7,672 bases of DNA, taken from Chitinivibrionales bacterium. GTDB taxonomy: Bacteria; Fibrobacterota; Chitinivibrionia; Chitinivibrionales; FEN-1185. Every line of letters starts with the position of its first letter. Position 1 is the stretch's first letter. Position numbers and translations under genes: made by a program. The notes under the pieces were generated by a model, which saw only the letters and a list, made by a program, of their open reading frames with translations, had not been told where the DNA came from and did no database searches. The DNA lies in NCBI GenBank assembly GCA_028718065.1, contig JAQUMP010000149.1, forward strand, positions 1 to 7,672, given 5' to 3'. This document shows, one piece after another, positions 1 through 5,392 of the stretch.

Positions 1-1113
1 CTTCTGCAGCTCGTCGGGCGTGCGGGCGATATATTTGCGGTTGCCTTTTTTATCGGCGGCCTCGTAGCGTCCGTCAACGGCCCCCGAGAGCGTCAGGCGC
101 TTGATGGCGCCGTTGGCGCCCACCAGGTGCGAAATGGTTTTGTCTATTTCGTTATTGGTCAGCGATTTTTCCTGGGTGCGGTCGCCGTTGGGCGCATTCT
201 TGACGTTTTCGTCGGTGCGCTCTTCGGAACGGATCACGCGGCTTTCGGGATTATATTGCTCCATGGTCTTTTCGACGCGGTCGAAATCCATTTCCAGCGC
301 GCATTTGACCTGCGTTTTATTGGGCCCCAGCACGCCTTCGAGCATGGCCGCGATTTTATGCTCCATATAAATTTCAACATTGTGCTGCAGCTCGATGTTC
401 TGCGAACTGGCCAGCGCCGTGGGATCGCCGCCAAAGGGGCTGCTCAGCAATTTGCCCCCAAAATCGACCAGGGAAATATTTTCAGGCTTAAGGCCGTCGA
501 CGCTCGAGGATACTAAATACGTAACGCCGCGGATCTGGCCGGCATCCAATTGACGGCCCGGCAGCATTTTGACCACCACGGAAGCCTTGGGCTCCTTTTG
601 CTGTTCCAGGAAAATGGTCGGCTCCGGAAGAACCAGGTGCACGCGGGCGGACTTAACTTCCGAGAGCCCTTCGATGGAGCGTTGCAGTTCTCCCTCCAGG
701 GCGCGCCGCGCGTTTAATTTTTGCACGAAGTCGGTGGTCCCCAGGTTGGTCTTGTCGAACAATTCGTAACCGAACCCGTGCGCCTTGGGCAGGCCATCGC
801 GCGCCAGGGTCATGCGCGTTTCGTAAAGACGTTTTTGGTCAACCATGATGGTGCGGCCGTTATTTTCGATTTTATACGGGGTTTTGGCTTCGGTGAGTTT
901 GGCGGTAATGACGGCGGCATCGTCGAGGTCCAGATCGGTATAGAGCGTCTTATAACCGCCGTCGGTGGGGGTCTCTTTGGCCCACAGCATCAGGCCGATA
1001 AGGCCGAGTACGGTAAAGCCGCACAGCAGGCCGGTAACGAGTTTCTGCTGGACGGAAAGTTTCTGCCAGATTGACGAAAGCTGGGTGATTACCTGTTTAA
1101 AGAACTCTGACAT
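1..1113 (-). CDS. fliF: Flagellar MS-ring protein FliF, N-terminal 371 residues (3' end outside window)
   Basis: FliF forms the MS ring in the inner membrane, the base on which the flagellar rod, rotor and export gate are assembled. The reading frame is open from the ATG at 1113 to the window edge and gives 371 residues; the family is usually about 520-570, so the C-terminal membrane segment and FliG-binding tail lie outside. Visible in order: a short cytoplasmic N-terminus, a transmembrane helix at about residues 25-45, the YscJ/FliF ring-building region (NLGTTDF near 123-129, RRALEGEL, ARVHLVLPEP near 156-165, LVDFGGKLLS near 215-224), then the FliF C-terminal domain with a charged, flexible segment near 285-320. 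GGAAGGAG lies just upstream of the ATG and supports this start. It is the last gene seen in the flgB operon, 68 nt after fliE. Identification rests on many family motifs and is very secure. Confidence 0.97.
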   Translation of the reverse strand, partial: MSEFFKQVITQLSSIWQKLSVQQKLVTGLLCGFTVLGLIGLMLWAKETPTDGGYKTLYTDLDLDDAAVITAKLTEAKTPYKIENNGRTIMVDQKRLYETRMTLARDGLPKAHGFGYELFDKTNLGTTDFVQKLNARRALEGELQRSIEGLSEVKSARVHLVLPEPTIFLEQQKEPKASVVVKMLPGRQLDAGQIRGVTYLVSSSVDGLKPENISLVDFGGKLLSSPFGGDPTALASSQNIELQHNVEIYMEHKIAAMLEGVLGPNKTQVKCALEMDFDRVEKTMEQYNPESRVIRSEERTDENVKNAPNGDRTQEKSLTNNEIDKTISHLVGANGAIKRLTLSGAVDGRYEAADKKGNRKYIARTPDELQK

Positions 1114-1176
1114 CGATTACTCCTTCCGGTGGCGTACCTGATTGCTCTCCATGCCTCATTCCCTGATTAATCGATG
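1111..1176 (-). repeat. 9-bp inverted repeat covering the fliF start codon
   Basis: CATCGATTA at 1111-1119 and TAATCGATG at 1168-1176 are exact reverse complements 48 nt apart in the fliE-fliF gap. In the leftward transcript the downstream arm ends with the AUG of fliF and begins right after the GGAAGGAG ribosome-binding site. If the arms pair, the start codon would be buried in a stem. The repeat is seen directly; a regulatory role is inference, since each arm contains the self-complementary ATCGAT. Confidence 0.4.
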
Positions 1177-1181
1177 AGACC

Positions 1182-1493
1182 CTACAGCCGCATGCGCATA
1201 ATTTCCTGGTATGCGTCCATGACTTTATTGCGGATTTCCATCATCATATTAAAGGAGACGTTGGCCTCTTCCACGGCGCTCATGACCTGGTGCACGTCGG
1301 TGATTTCGCCGGAGACCATTTTTTCGATGGACTGGTCGGCTTTCACCTGCATTTCGTTGACGTCATTCAAAAAACCGTTCAAGGTGTCCTTGAACGACGG
1401 CGCGGCCTGGCCGTTAATCGGCAATGATTTTGCTGCCGTTTTTTGAGTCTGGTCGCCCTGCTGGATCGGGCCGATGGCGTTGATTTCGTTCAT
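1182..1493 (-). CDS. fliE: Flagellar hook-basal body adaptor FliE
   Basis: FliE is the small protein that joins the MS ring to the proximal rod and is among the first substrates of the flagellar export machine. The 103-residue product matches the usual length of about 100-110. A variable N-terminus (1-30) is followed by the conserved helices: SFKDTL near 33-38, VNEMQVKAD near 45-53, GEITDVHQVM near 62-71, and the signature VRNK-type segment, here EIRNKVMDAYQEIMRM at 86-101. I chose the ATG at 1493, giving MNEINAIG, because GGGGA lies 8 nt upstream and the length fits. A longer frame from an ATG at 1532 would start inside a palindrome and add 13 atypical residues. It sits 64 nt after the unknown 83-residue gene and 68 nt before fliF, in the same operon. 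Confidence 0.96.
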   Translation of the reverse strand: MNEINAIGPIQQGDQTQKTAAKSLPINGQAAPSFKDTLNGFLNDVNEMQVKADQSIEKMVSGEITDVHQVMSAVEEANVSFNMMMEIRNKVMDAYQEIMRMRL

Positions 1494-1519
1494 AAATTTT
1501 GTCCCCGTTTTTAACACAC

Positions 1520-1552
1520 GGTAGAGATGCACGGCCGTGCATCTTCTATACC
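1520..1552 (-). repeat. 20-bp perfect palindrome / intercistronic hairpin before fliE
   Basis: Bases 1525-1544 form a perfect palindrome: AGATGCACGG followed directly by CCGTGCATCT. With small bulges the pairing extends outwards to GGTA (1520-1523) and TACC (1549-1552), so the transcript could form a stem of about 33 nt with a minimal loop. It lies between the unknown gene and fliE. No T-tract follows it in the direction of transcription, which argues against a simple intrinsic terminator. It could be an mRNA-processing or stability hairpin that sets fliE-fliF dosage, or a dimeric protein binding site. The structure is seen; the role is inferred. Confidence 0.6.
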
Positions 1553-1557
1553 ATTAA

Positions 1558-1809
1558 TTATGCATAGGCGTCAAAATAATTGCCAACAATCCGGCCTTTG
1601 GCCTGCGCCGCGGCGGGTTGATTTACAACCGGCATCATACGCGTTTCGGACCGGCCCGATGGTTTGCCCGGACCCATAAGCGCGGCATACGGTTGCGCTT
1701 TGCGCAGCGGCGCGCCTTTTAAGGCCGCGGGCGCAGCGGTGCGGTCGCGGGCGGTCTGGACGAGCCGCATGAACTGGATTAATGAATCGGTTTTGGCAAT
1801 GGAATTCAT
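1558..1809 (-). CDS. Small basic protein of unknown function inside the flagellar basal-body operon
   Basis: I do not recognise a family. The 83-residue product is very basic (about 12 Arg/Lys against 4 Asp/Glu). It has a likely amphipathic N-terminal helix (about residues 3-23, SLIQFMRLVQTARDR), a Pro/Ala/Gly-rich middle that is probably disordered (about 24-70), and a distinct C-terminal end, GRIVGNYFDAYA, at 72-83. No signal peptide or membrane helix is visible. It starts 18 nt after flgC, the same spacing as flgB-flgC, and is followed by 64 nt and then fliE, so it is co-transcribed with rod genes. GGGA about 12 nt before the ATG is a mediocre ribosome-binding site; the Met at residue 14 is another possible start. 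Position suggests a flagellar accessory role (rod, FliE or export related), but this is inference from context only. Confidence 0.75.
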   Translation of the reverse strand: MNSIAKTDSLIQFMRLVQTARDRTAAPAALKGAPLRKAQPYAALMGPGKPSGRSETRMMPVVNQPAAAQAKGRIVGNYFDAYA

Positions 1810-1827
1810 AGCGTAAACTTTCCCTTT

Positions 1828-2334
1828 TTACAGTTGCAGCGCCTGGGTAAGCATGGTTTTGGTCGCGTCGAAGGCCGTCACGTTGGCTTCGTAGGCGCGC
1901 GTGGCCGCGATCATATCGGTCATTTCCTCGACAATATTTACATTCGGCATGGCGACATATCCCTTGGCGTCGGCGTCGGGATGCGAAGGGTTATAGACCA
2001 TTTTCGGCTCGCGTGAATCCTCGCGGATTTCGTCCACGTTAACGCCGCTGCCGAAAAAACGCTCGTCGCGCGGGAAATTAAACGGCGGGATCGGCAAATG
2101 GTTTTGGTTGGTTTGCAGACCTTTCAACCCGGCCTGTTGATTGAGCAGCGCGGTCTCTTTTTCGTCGCTTCCCGCGCTCATGACCACGAATTGCCGGCGA
2201 TAAGGGCCGCCCTTTTCCGTGCGCGTGGTTTCGGCGTTGGCGATGTTGGAGGCGATCGTGTTCTGCCGGATGCGCTGCGCGCGCAGTCCCGAAGCGCTGA
2301 TGGAAAGCCCGGAAAAAAGATCGGTCATTGACAT
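1828..2334 (-). CDS. flgC: Flagellar proximal rod protein FlgC
   Basis: FlgC is a proximal rod subunit, exported by the flagellar type III machine and assembled between FlgB and FlgF. The 168-residue product has the N-terminal rod signature (SGLSISASGLRAQR then SNIANAETTRT at about 29-39), GGPYRRQ at 42-48, the central YNPSHPDADAKGYVAMPNVN at about 114-133, and the C-terminal helix EEMTDMIAATRAYEANVTAFDATK. It is longer than many FlgC proteins (about 134-152); the extra length lies around residues 55-96, rich in Asn, Gln, Pro and Phe. The ATG at 2334 is supported by AGGGG 7 nt upstream; a second Met at residue 3 is a less likely start. It is 18 nt downstream of flgB. Identification is secure. 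Confidence 0.97.
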   Translation of the reverse strand: MSMTDLFSGLSISASGLRAQRIRQNTIASNIANAETTRTEKGGPYRRQFVVMSAGSDEKETALLNQQAGLKGLQTNQNHLPIPPFNFPRDERFFGSGVNVDEIREDSREPKMVYNPSHPDADAKGYVAMPNVNIVEEMTDMIAATRAYEANVTAFDATKTMLTQALQL

Positions 2335-2352
2335 AAGAAATCCCCTTGACGG

Positions 2353-2781
2353 TTATTGAATCTGCGTGTCCTGCGCCCGGATGGCCGCATTCAGGATGCG
2401 CAAGCGGTCGCGCGCAAAACGGATCCCGAAATTATACATGACCTGGCTCTCGGCCAGCTTGGCCATTTCCTCGTCGATGTCCACGTTATTGACCCCGCCG
2501 GCCATGACCGGATCGTTGGGTTTTTGCACTTCGGCGTTGACGGACTCGATATCGCGTCTGCCAAGCGGCAGATGGCCGGCCTGCGTCCGGGCGCCTTTAA
2601 GCTGCATCGTGTCAAGCGCTTTGCGCATCTCGTCTTCAAAACTCACTTCCTGGCGCTGATAGCCGGGCGTGGTGATATTGGCGACATTGTTCGATATTAC
2701 CCTGGTGCGCATCATGGCAGCGTCTAAACTCTTCATGACCGCCGGAATCGCGGTCTTGGAAAACAGCAGATCGCCTAACAT
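2353..2781 (-). CDS. flgB: Flagellar proximal rod protein FlgB
   Basis: FlgB is a proximal rod subunit next to FliE. The 142-residue product, of normal family length, shows the N-terminal helix and rod signature RVISNNVANITTPGYQRQEVSFEDEM (about residues 27-52) and the C-terminal NNVDIDEEMAKLAESQVMYN motif (about 98-117), followed by a helical end. These are the hallmark FlgB segments. It is the first gene of the operon. The start at 2781 follows a weak site (AAAGAG close to the ATG, or GGG about 9 nt upstream), within a purine-rich leader. A strong sigma-54 promoter lies about 70 bp upstream, so the operon is probably switched on by a sigma-54 activator in the flagellar hierarchy. Confidence 0.97.
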   Translation of the reverse strand: MLGDLLFSKTAIPAVMKSLDAAMMRTRVISNNVANITTPGYQRQEVSFEDEMRKALDTMQLKGARTQAGHLPLGRRDIESVNAEVQKPNDPVMAGGVNNVDIDEEMAKLAESQVMYNFGIRFARDRLRILNAAIRAQDTQIQ

Positions 2782-2809
2782 ACTCTTTTACCCTTTTCTT
2801 TGATTTACA

Positions 2810-2839
2810 CGCGGGGTTCTTGACGCATTATTCCCCGCG
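2810..2839 (-). promoter_or_regulatory. GC-rich stem-loop at the 5' end of the flgB leader
   Basis: CGCGGGG (2810-2816 as read on the plus strand) and CCCCGCG (2833-2839) pair perfectly over 7 bp with a 16-nt loop. Counting from the sigma-54 -12 element, transcription should begin near 2841, so this stem would start at about the third base of the mRNA. No T-tract follows, so it is not a normal terminator. Protecting the transcript 5' end, or binding an RNA regulator, is inference. Confidence 0.5.
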
Positions 2840-2851
2840 ACCTGAATAGTA

Positions 2852-2867
2852 AGCAAGCCCAGTGCCA
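2852..2867 (-). promoter_or_regulatory. Sigma-54 (RpoN) promoter of the flgB operon
   Basis: On the minus strand TGGCAC (2867-2862) is followed by five bases (TGGGC) and TTGCT (2856-2852). This matches the -24/-12 consensus TGGCACG-N4-TTGCW at every position but one, and the GG and GC pairs have the required 10-bp gap. The predicted start is near 2841, leaving a leader of about 60 nt before flgB. Flagellar rod operons under RpoN with an enhancer-binding activator are well known, so sequence and context agree. Confidence 0.85.
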
Positions 2868-2879
2868 GAAATAAAACAA

Positions 2880-3140
2880 ATCCCTAAGAATTATAGGCCG
2901 AACCTCATGATAACTTTTTAAAACTTTTATCTTGTTAATAATCAAACGGTTATAATGTCAAAAATTTGATTTCGAAAACAGGTCAAAAAAATCATTAAAG
3001 TTCCGGAAGAAAAAATCCGATATAGGCGGGACGTTTTTTCCACCCCTCTTGGGCAAAAATTGCTTGGGTGAATATTACAATACTATACCGCTTTGACGGT
3101 ATTGGCGCGGGTCTTACGCAGCAGAAAACCTTTTTTTGCC
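2880..3140. other. AT-rich non-coding region upstream of two divergent promoters
   Basis: No credible gene is seen here. On the flagellar side the stretch 2942-2969 holds TCAAA at 2942-2946 and 2958-2962 and an inverted TTTGA at 2965-2969, about 100-130 bp upstream of the predicted sigma-54 start, where activator sites often lie. A small hairpin (ATACCG 3085-3090, CGGTAT 3097-3102) and a CACCC/GGGTG pair (3041-3045, 3066-3070) also occur. None of these can be assigned a role from sequence alone. Confidence 0.4.
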
Positions 3141-3169
3141 TTGAATAATTATGAACTTTAATGTATATT
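3141..3169 (+). promoter_or_regulatory. Sigma-70-type promoter of vapBC
   Basis: TTGAAT (3141-3146) and TATATT (3164-3169) are separated by the ideal 17 bp. The -10 element overlaps the first copy of the repeat proposed as the VapB operator, which fits autorepression. The start of transcription should fall near 3176, about 40 nt before the vapB ATG. Confidence 0.6.
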
Positions 3170-3198
3170 AGTAATGTATATATCTTTTTATACATTAC
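3159..3198. promoter_or_regulatory. Probable VapB(C) operator: three copies of TAATGTATA
   Basis: TAATGTATA occurs directly repeated at 3159-3167 and 3172-3180 (13 bp apart) and inverted at 3189-3197. The second and third copies form a perfect inverted repeat with 10-bp arms (GTAATGTATA 3171-3180, TATACATTAC 3189-3198) and an 8-bp spacer. The array covers the -10 element and the start of transcription. Ribbon-helix-helix antitoxins bind such repeats as dimers and repress their own operon, so this is the natural operator. Confidence 0.7.
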
Positions 3199-3214
3199 AC
3201 AAGGAATGCATGGT

Positions 3215-3457
3215 ATGGTCCGCACCCAAATTTACCTGACCGAAGAAGAGAAGGCCGGACTCGAATCGGCAGCTTTAGCCCAGGGAAAGAGGCAAAGTGT
3301 CATAATCCGAAAAGCAATTGACGATTTGCTTGCTCATCAGGCAACCGCAAACAAAACCGAAATCCTTAATGAGATTGCCGGTATTTGGGCGGATAGAAAA
3401 GATGTCCCTAATATTCGTGCCATGCGCGCCGGCTGGCGGCGGAGACCGGTGCGATGA
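3215..3457 (+). CDS. vapB: VapB-type antitoxin, ribbon-helix-helix
   Basis: This is the antitoxin of a type II toxin-antitoxin pair. It would bind and neutralise the neighbouring PIN toxin and repress the operon. The 80-residue product has an N-terminal ribbon-helix-helix fold: a DNA-contacting strand, VRTQIYL (2-8), helix TEEEKAGLESAALAQG (9-24), a turn with KRQS, and helix VIIRKAIDDLLAHQ (29-42). A linker and the toxin-binding tail with IWADRKDVPNIRAMRAGW (57-74) follow. I chose the ATG at 3215, not the in-frame ATG at 3206, because ACAAGGA (3199-3205) lies 9 nt before 3215 but touches 3206, and RHH proteins typically begin just before the strand. Its stop overlaps the vapC start (ATGA). 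Base composition is more AT-rich than the flagellar genes. The exact family name (VapB versus another RHH antitoxin) is from memory. Confidence 0.85.
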   Translation: MVRTQIYLTEEEKAGLESAALAQGKRQSVIIRKAIDDLLAHQATANKTEILNEIAGIWADRKDVPNIRAMRAGWRRRPVR

Positions 3458-3840
3458 ATAAGCGGATTTTAATCGATACCGATGTTCTTATCGATTTTCT
3501 TCGTGGCCATAAACCGGCGAAGGATCTTTTTACGGCAACTTCCGATTCGATATGTTTTTCTTCTATAACCGTAGCGGAAATTTATTCCGGAATTAAGGAT
3601 TCCGGCGAAGAGGCCGAAGTTGAACGATTATTTTCAGTTTTTCCGATACTACCGACCACAAAAGAAATTGCCCGTTTAGCCGGTCGGTTTGTCCGCCAAT
3701 ATGGGAAATCTCATGCCGTTGAAATCCCCGATGCATTAATCGCCGCAACGTGCTCATTTAACCAAACCGACTTGCAAACGCTCAATATAAAGCATTATCC
3801 CATGTTCCAAAATCTTCGGCCACCTTATAAAAAGTCATAA
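3454..3840 (+). CDS. vapC: VapC-type toxin, PIN-domain ribonuclease
   Basis: VapC toxins are Mg-dependent endoribonucleases that usually cut tRNA or rRNA and stop translation. The 128-residue product spans one whole PIN domain. Visible acidic residues are Asp8 in ILIDTDVLIDFLRG, Glu42 in TVAEIYSG, and Asp93 in IPDALIAAT. The fourth motif reads TLNIKHYPMF, with Asn111 as in many VapC proteins, and ends with the common Pro-Tyr near the C-terminus. The active site therefore looks intact. The start overlaps the vapB stop by 4 bp (ATGA), giving coupled translation. The RNA target cannot be predicted. Codon use and the AT-rich flanks on both sides suggest the pair was acquired between the flagellar operon and the aspartokinase gene. 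Confidence 0.92.
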   Translation: MNKRILIDTDVLIDFLRGHKPAKDLFTATSDSICFSSITVAEIYSGIKDSGEEAEVERLFSVFPILPTTKEIARLAGRFVRQYGKSHAVEIPDALIAATCSFNQTDLQTLNIKHYPMFQNLRPPYKKS

Positions 3841-3961
3841 TCACATTTTTATTTCCCTCCTTTAAATAGAAACCAATTTTAATATTGCATTAAATTATTT
3901 TTCTTTCGCTTTGCCAAGACCGTTTTTTTGGGAATATCGGTTTTACGTGAGGAGCGTTTTT

Positions 3962-5326
3962 ATGGAATTTATCGTTTGTAAATTCGGCGGCAGCTCGGTT
4001 GCCACGGCGGCCCTAATCCGTCAGGTGGAAAAAATCATCGATCTTAACCCCCAGCGGCGCTGCATCGTGCTTTCGGCGCCCGGCAAAGCGCCGGGCATAA
4101 AAACAAAAATAACCGACCTGCTCATTGCCGCGGCGCAAAAGGCGTTCAATAAAAAAAACGCCGCCGAAGAAATTTTAGAAATAAAAAAGCGCTTTCATGA
4201 TATTTACGGACAGCTCGGCGTCCAAGCGGCAATAATAGATAATACGCTTGCCGAGCTCGATCGCCGCTTCGGCGCAATCATGGACAACTTCGCCAAGTTC
4301 CGCGATTTTATCGTATCGCTGGGCGAAGATTTTAATGCCATGCTCTTCGCCGAATACCTAAAATCCCAGGGGAAAAAGGCCGTCTATGTTTCGCCGCAGG
4401 AAGCGGGGCTACTGGTTACTCCCCTTTTCGGCAATGCCCAGCCGATCGACGAAATCGCCATCCGCCTGGCATCGCTTAAAAAAATCTGCTCCGAAAACAT
4501 CGTCGTTTTTCCGGGTTTTTTCGGTATCACGCAGGCCGGCGATATCGCCACATTCAGCCGCGGCGGGTCGGACCTGACCGGCGCGATCCTGGCTGAGGCG
4601 CTTGACGCCGTGGAATACGAAAACTTTACGGATGTGGACGGTATTTTTTCGGCCAATCCCACGATCGCGAGCGCCCCGGAGCAGATCGAGGCGCTCACCT
4701 ACAAGGAAATGCGCGAGCTTTCCTACATGGGTTTTAACGTCTTTCATGAGGAGGCTGTCTGGCCGGCCATGCGCAAGAAAATCCCCATCCGCCTGCGCAA
4801 CACTAATAATCTTGACAATAAAGGAACCCTGATCGTGGCCGAGCGCCTGCCCGGCGAGCGCGATATCATCGGCATCGCTTCCAGCGGCGGCTATTGCAGT
4901 TTTACCCTGCAAAAATATTTGCTCAACCGCGAAAAAGGTTTCGGCCGCAAATTGCTTTCCATCCTGGAAGAGATGGACCTTTCCTACGAACATTGCCCGT
5001 CGAGCGTGGACAGCATTTCGGTGATCCTGGACCAGGCCCAACTCAAACCCGAAGACGTCAACAACATCATCCGCGTCATGGATGAGCGGCTTAAACCCGA
5101 CGATATCAAAACCGAATTCGGCATTGCCCTGGTTGCCGTGGTAGGTGAAGGTTTGCTGCACAAGGTGGGCGTGCTGGGGGTTTCGGCCGTGGCGCTGGCG
5201 CACGCGGGCGTCAATATAAAAATGGCAAACCAGGGCAGCTCGGAGATCAGCATGATCTTTGGGATCGACGCCTCGGACGAGAAAAAAGCGGTGCGCGCGC
5301 TGTACAAGGAATTTTTTGGGAAGTAG
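3962..5326 (+). CDS. Aspartate kinase (monofunctional, two ACT domains)
   Basis: Aspartokinase phosphorylates aspartate to aspartyl-4-phosphate, the first step to lysine (and diaminopimelate), threonine and methionine; it is cytosolic. The 454-residue product has the kinase signature KFGGSS at 7-12, SAPGK at 38-42, GED at 121-123, FSRGGSDLTG at 198-207, TDVDGIFSANP at 223-233 and the GFNVFHEEAV segment at 257-266. Two ACT domains follow (about 300-375 and 386-454, with VGEGL and GVNIKMANQGSSEISMIF), which normally sense Lys or Thr; which one cannot be told here. No homoserine dehydrogenase domain is fused. The ATG at 3962 is supported by GAGGAG 7 nt upstream; an upstream in-frame TTG (3911) lacks such a site. 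The AT-rich 120 nt before it show no clear promoter or riboswitch. Symbols lysC, ask and thrA are all used in the family, so none is assigned. Confidence 0.95.
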   Translation: MEFIVCKFGGSSVATAALIRQVEKIIDLNPQRRCIVLSAPGKAPGIKTKITDLLIAAAQKAFNKKNAAEEILEIKKRFHDIYGQLGVQAAIIDNTLAELDRRFGAIMDNFAKFRDFIVSLGEDFNAMLFAEYLKSQGKKAVYVSPQEAGLLVTPLFGNAQPIDEIAIRLASLKKICSENIVVFPGFFGITQAGDIATFSRGGSDLTGAILAEALDAVEYENFTDVDGIFSANPTIASAPEQIEALTYKEMRELSYMGFNVFHEEAVWPAMRKKIPIRLRNTNNLDNKGTLIVAERLPGERDIIGIASSGGYCSFTLQKYLLNREKGFGRKLLSILEEMDLSYEHCPSSVDSISVILDQAQLKPEDVNNIIRVMDERLKPDDIKTEFGIALVAVVGEGLLHKVGVLGVSAVALAHAGVNIKMANQGSSEISMIFGIDASDEKKAVRALYKEFFGK

Positions 5327-5392
5327 CGCCCTTATGACCGTATCAAAACATTGCCTTTACAAAAACTATCCATTAATCAAAGGACGTTAAAA

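Noticed and set aside
1494..1532. Longer fliE start at the ATG at 1532
   Set aside because: That ATG lies inside the palindrome without a ribosome-binding site and adds residues not typical of FliE; the ATG at 1493 fits length and spacing.
2890..2895. TATAAT on the minus strand as a sigma-70 promoter for flgB
   Set aside because: No convincing -35 lies 16-18 bp upstream, and the downstream sigma-54 element is a far better match. It could still give basal transcription.
2956..2961. TTGACA on the minus strand as a -35 element
   Set aside because: At 17-bp spacing the next hexamer is TTAACA, a poor -10, in a region where AT-rich matches are expected.
2995..3225. 76-residue minus-strand open frame in the flgB-vapB gap
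   Set aside because: It overlaps the vapB promoter, operator and start in antisense, has an odd Cys/Ile/Tyr-rich composition, no clear ribosome-binding site and no recognisable motif.
3875..3900. AT-only stem followed by T residues after vapC, as an intrinsic terminator
   Set aside because: AATTTTAAT and ATTAAATT pair only with a bulge and contain no G/C pairs, so the stem would be too unstable to call.
3841..3961. Lysine riboswitch or other leader control before the aspartokinase gene
   Set aside because: The 120-nt gap is too short and AT-rich for a lysine riboswitch and shows no conserved core or leader peptide rich in Lys or Thr.
4078..4096. GCCCGGC / GCCGGGC hairpin with a 5-nt loop early in the aspartokinase gene
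   Set aside because: It encodes the conserved SAPGK region and following residues; GC-rich codons for Pro, Gly and Ala explain it, and A-rich sequence follows, not T.
4409..5203. 264-residue minus-strand open frame inside the aspartokinase gene
   Set aside because: It lies fully within a secure aspartokinase gene, and its His/Asp/Val-rich sequence is a typical antisense shadow of GC-rich codons.
5351..5379. TTGCCT with TAATCA as a promoter for the GH16-like gene
   Set aside because: The -10 match is poor, so it cannot be told from background; read-through from the aspartokinase gene is equally possible.
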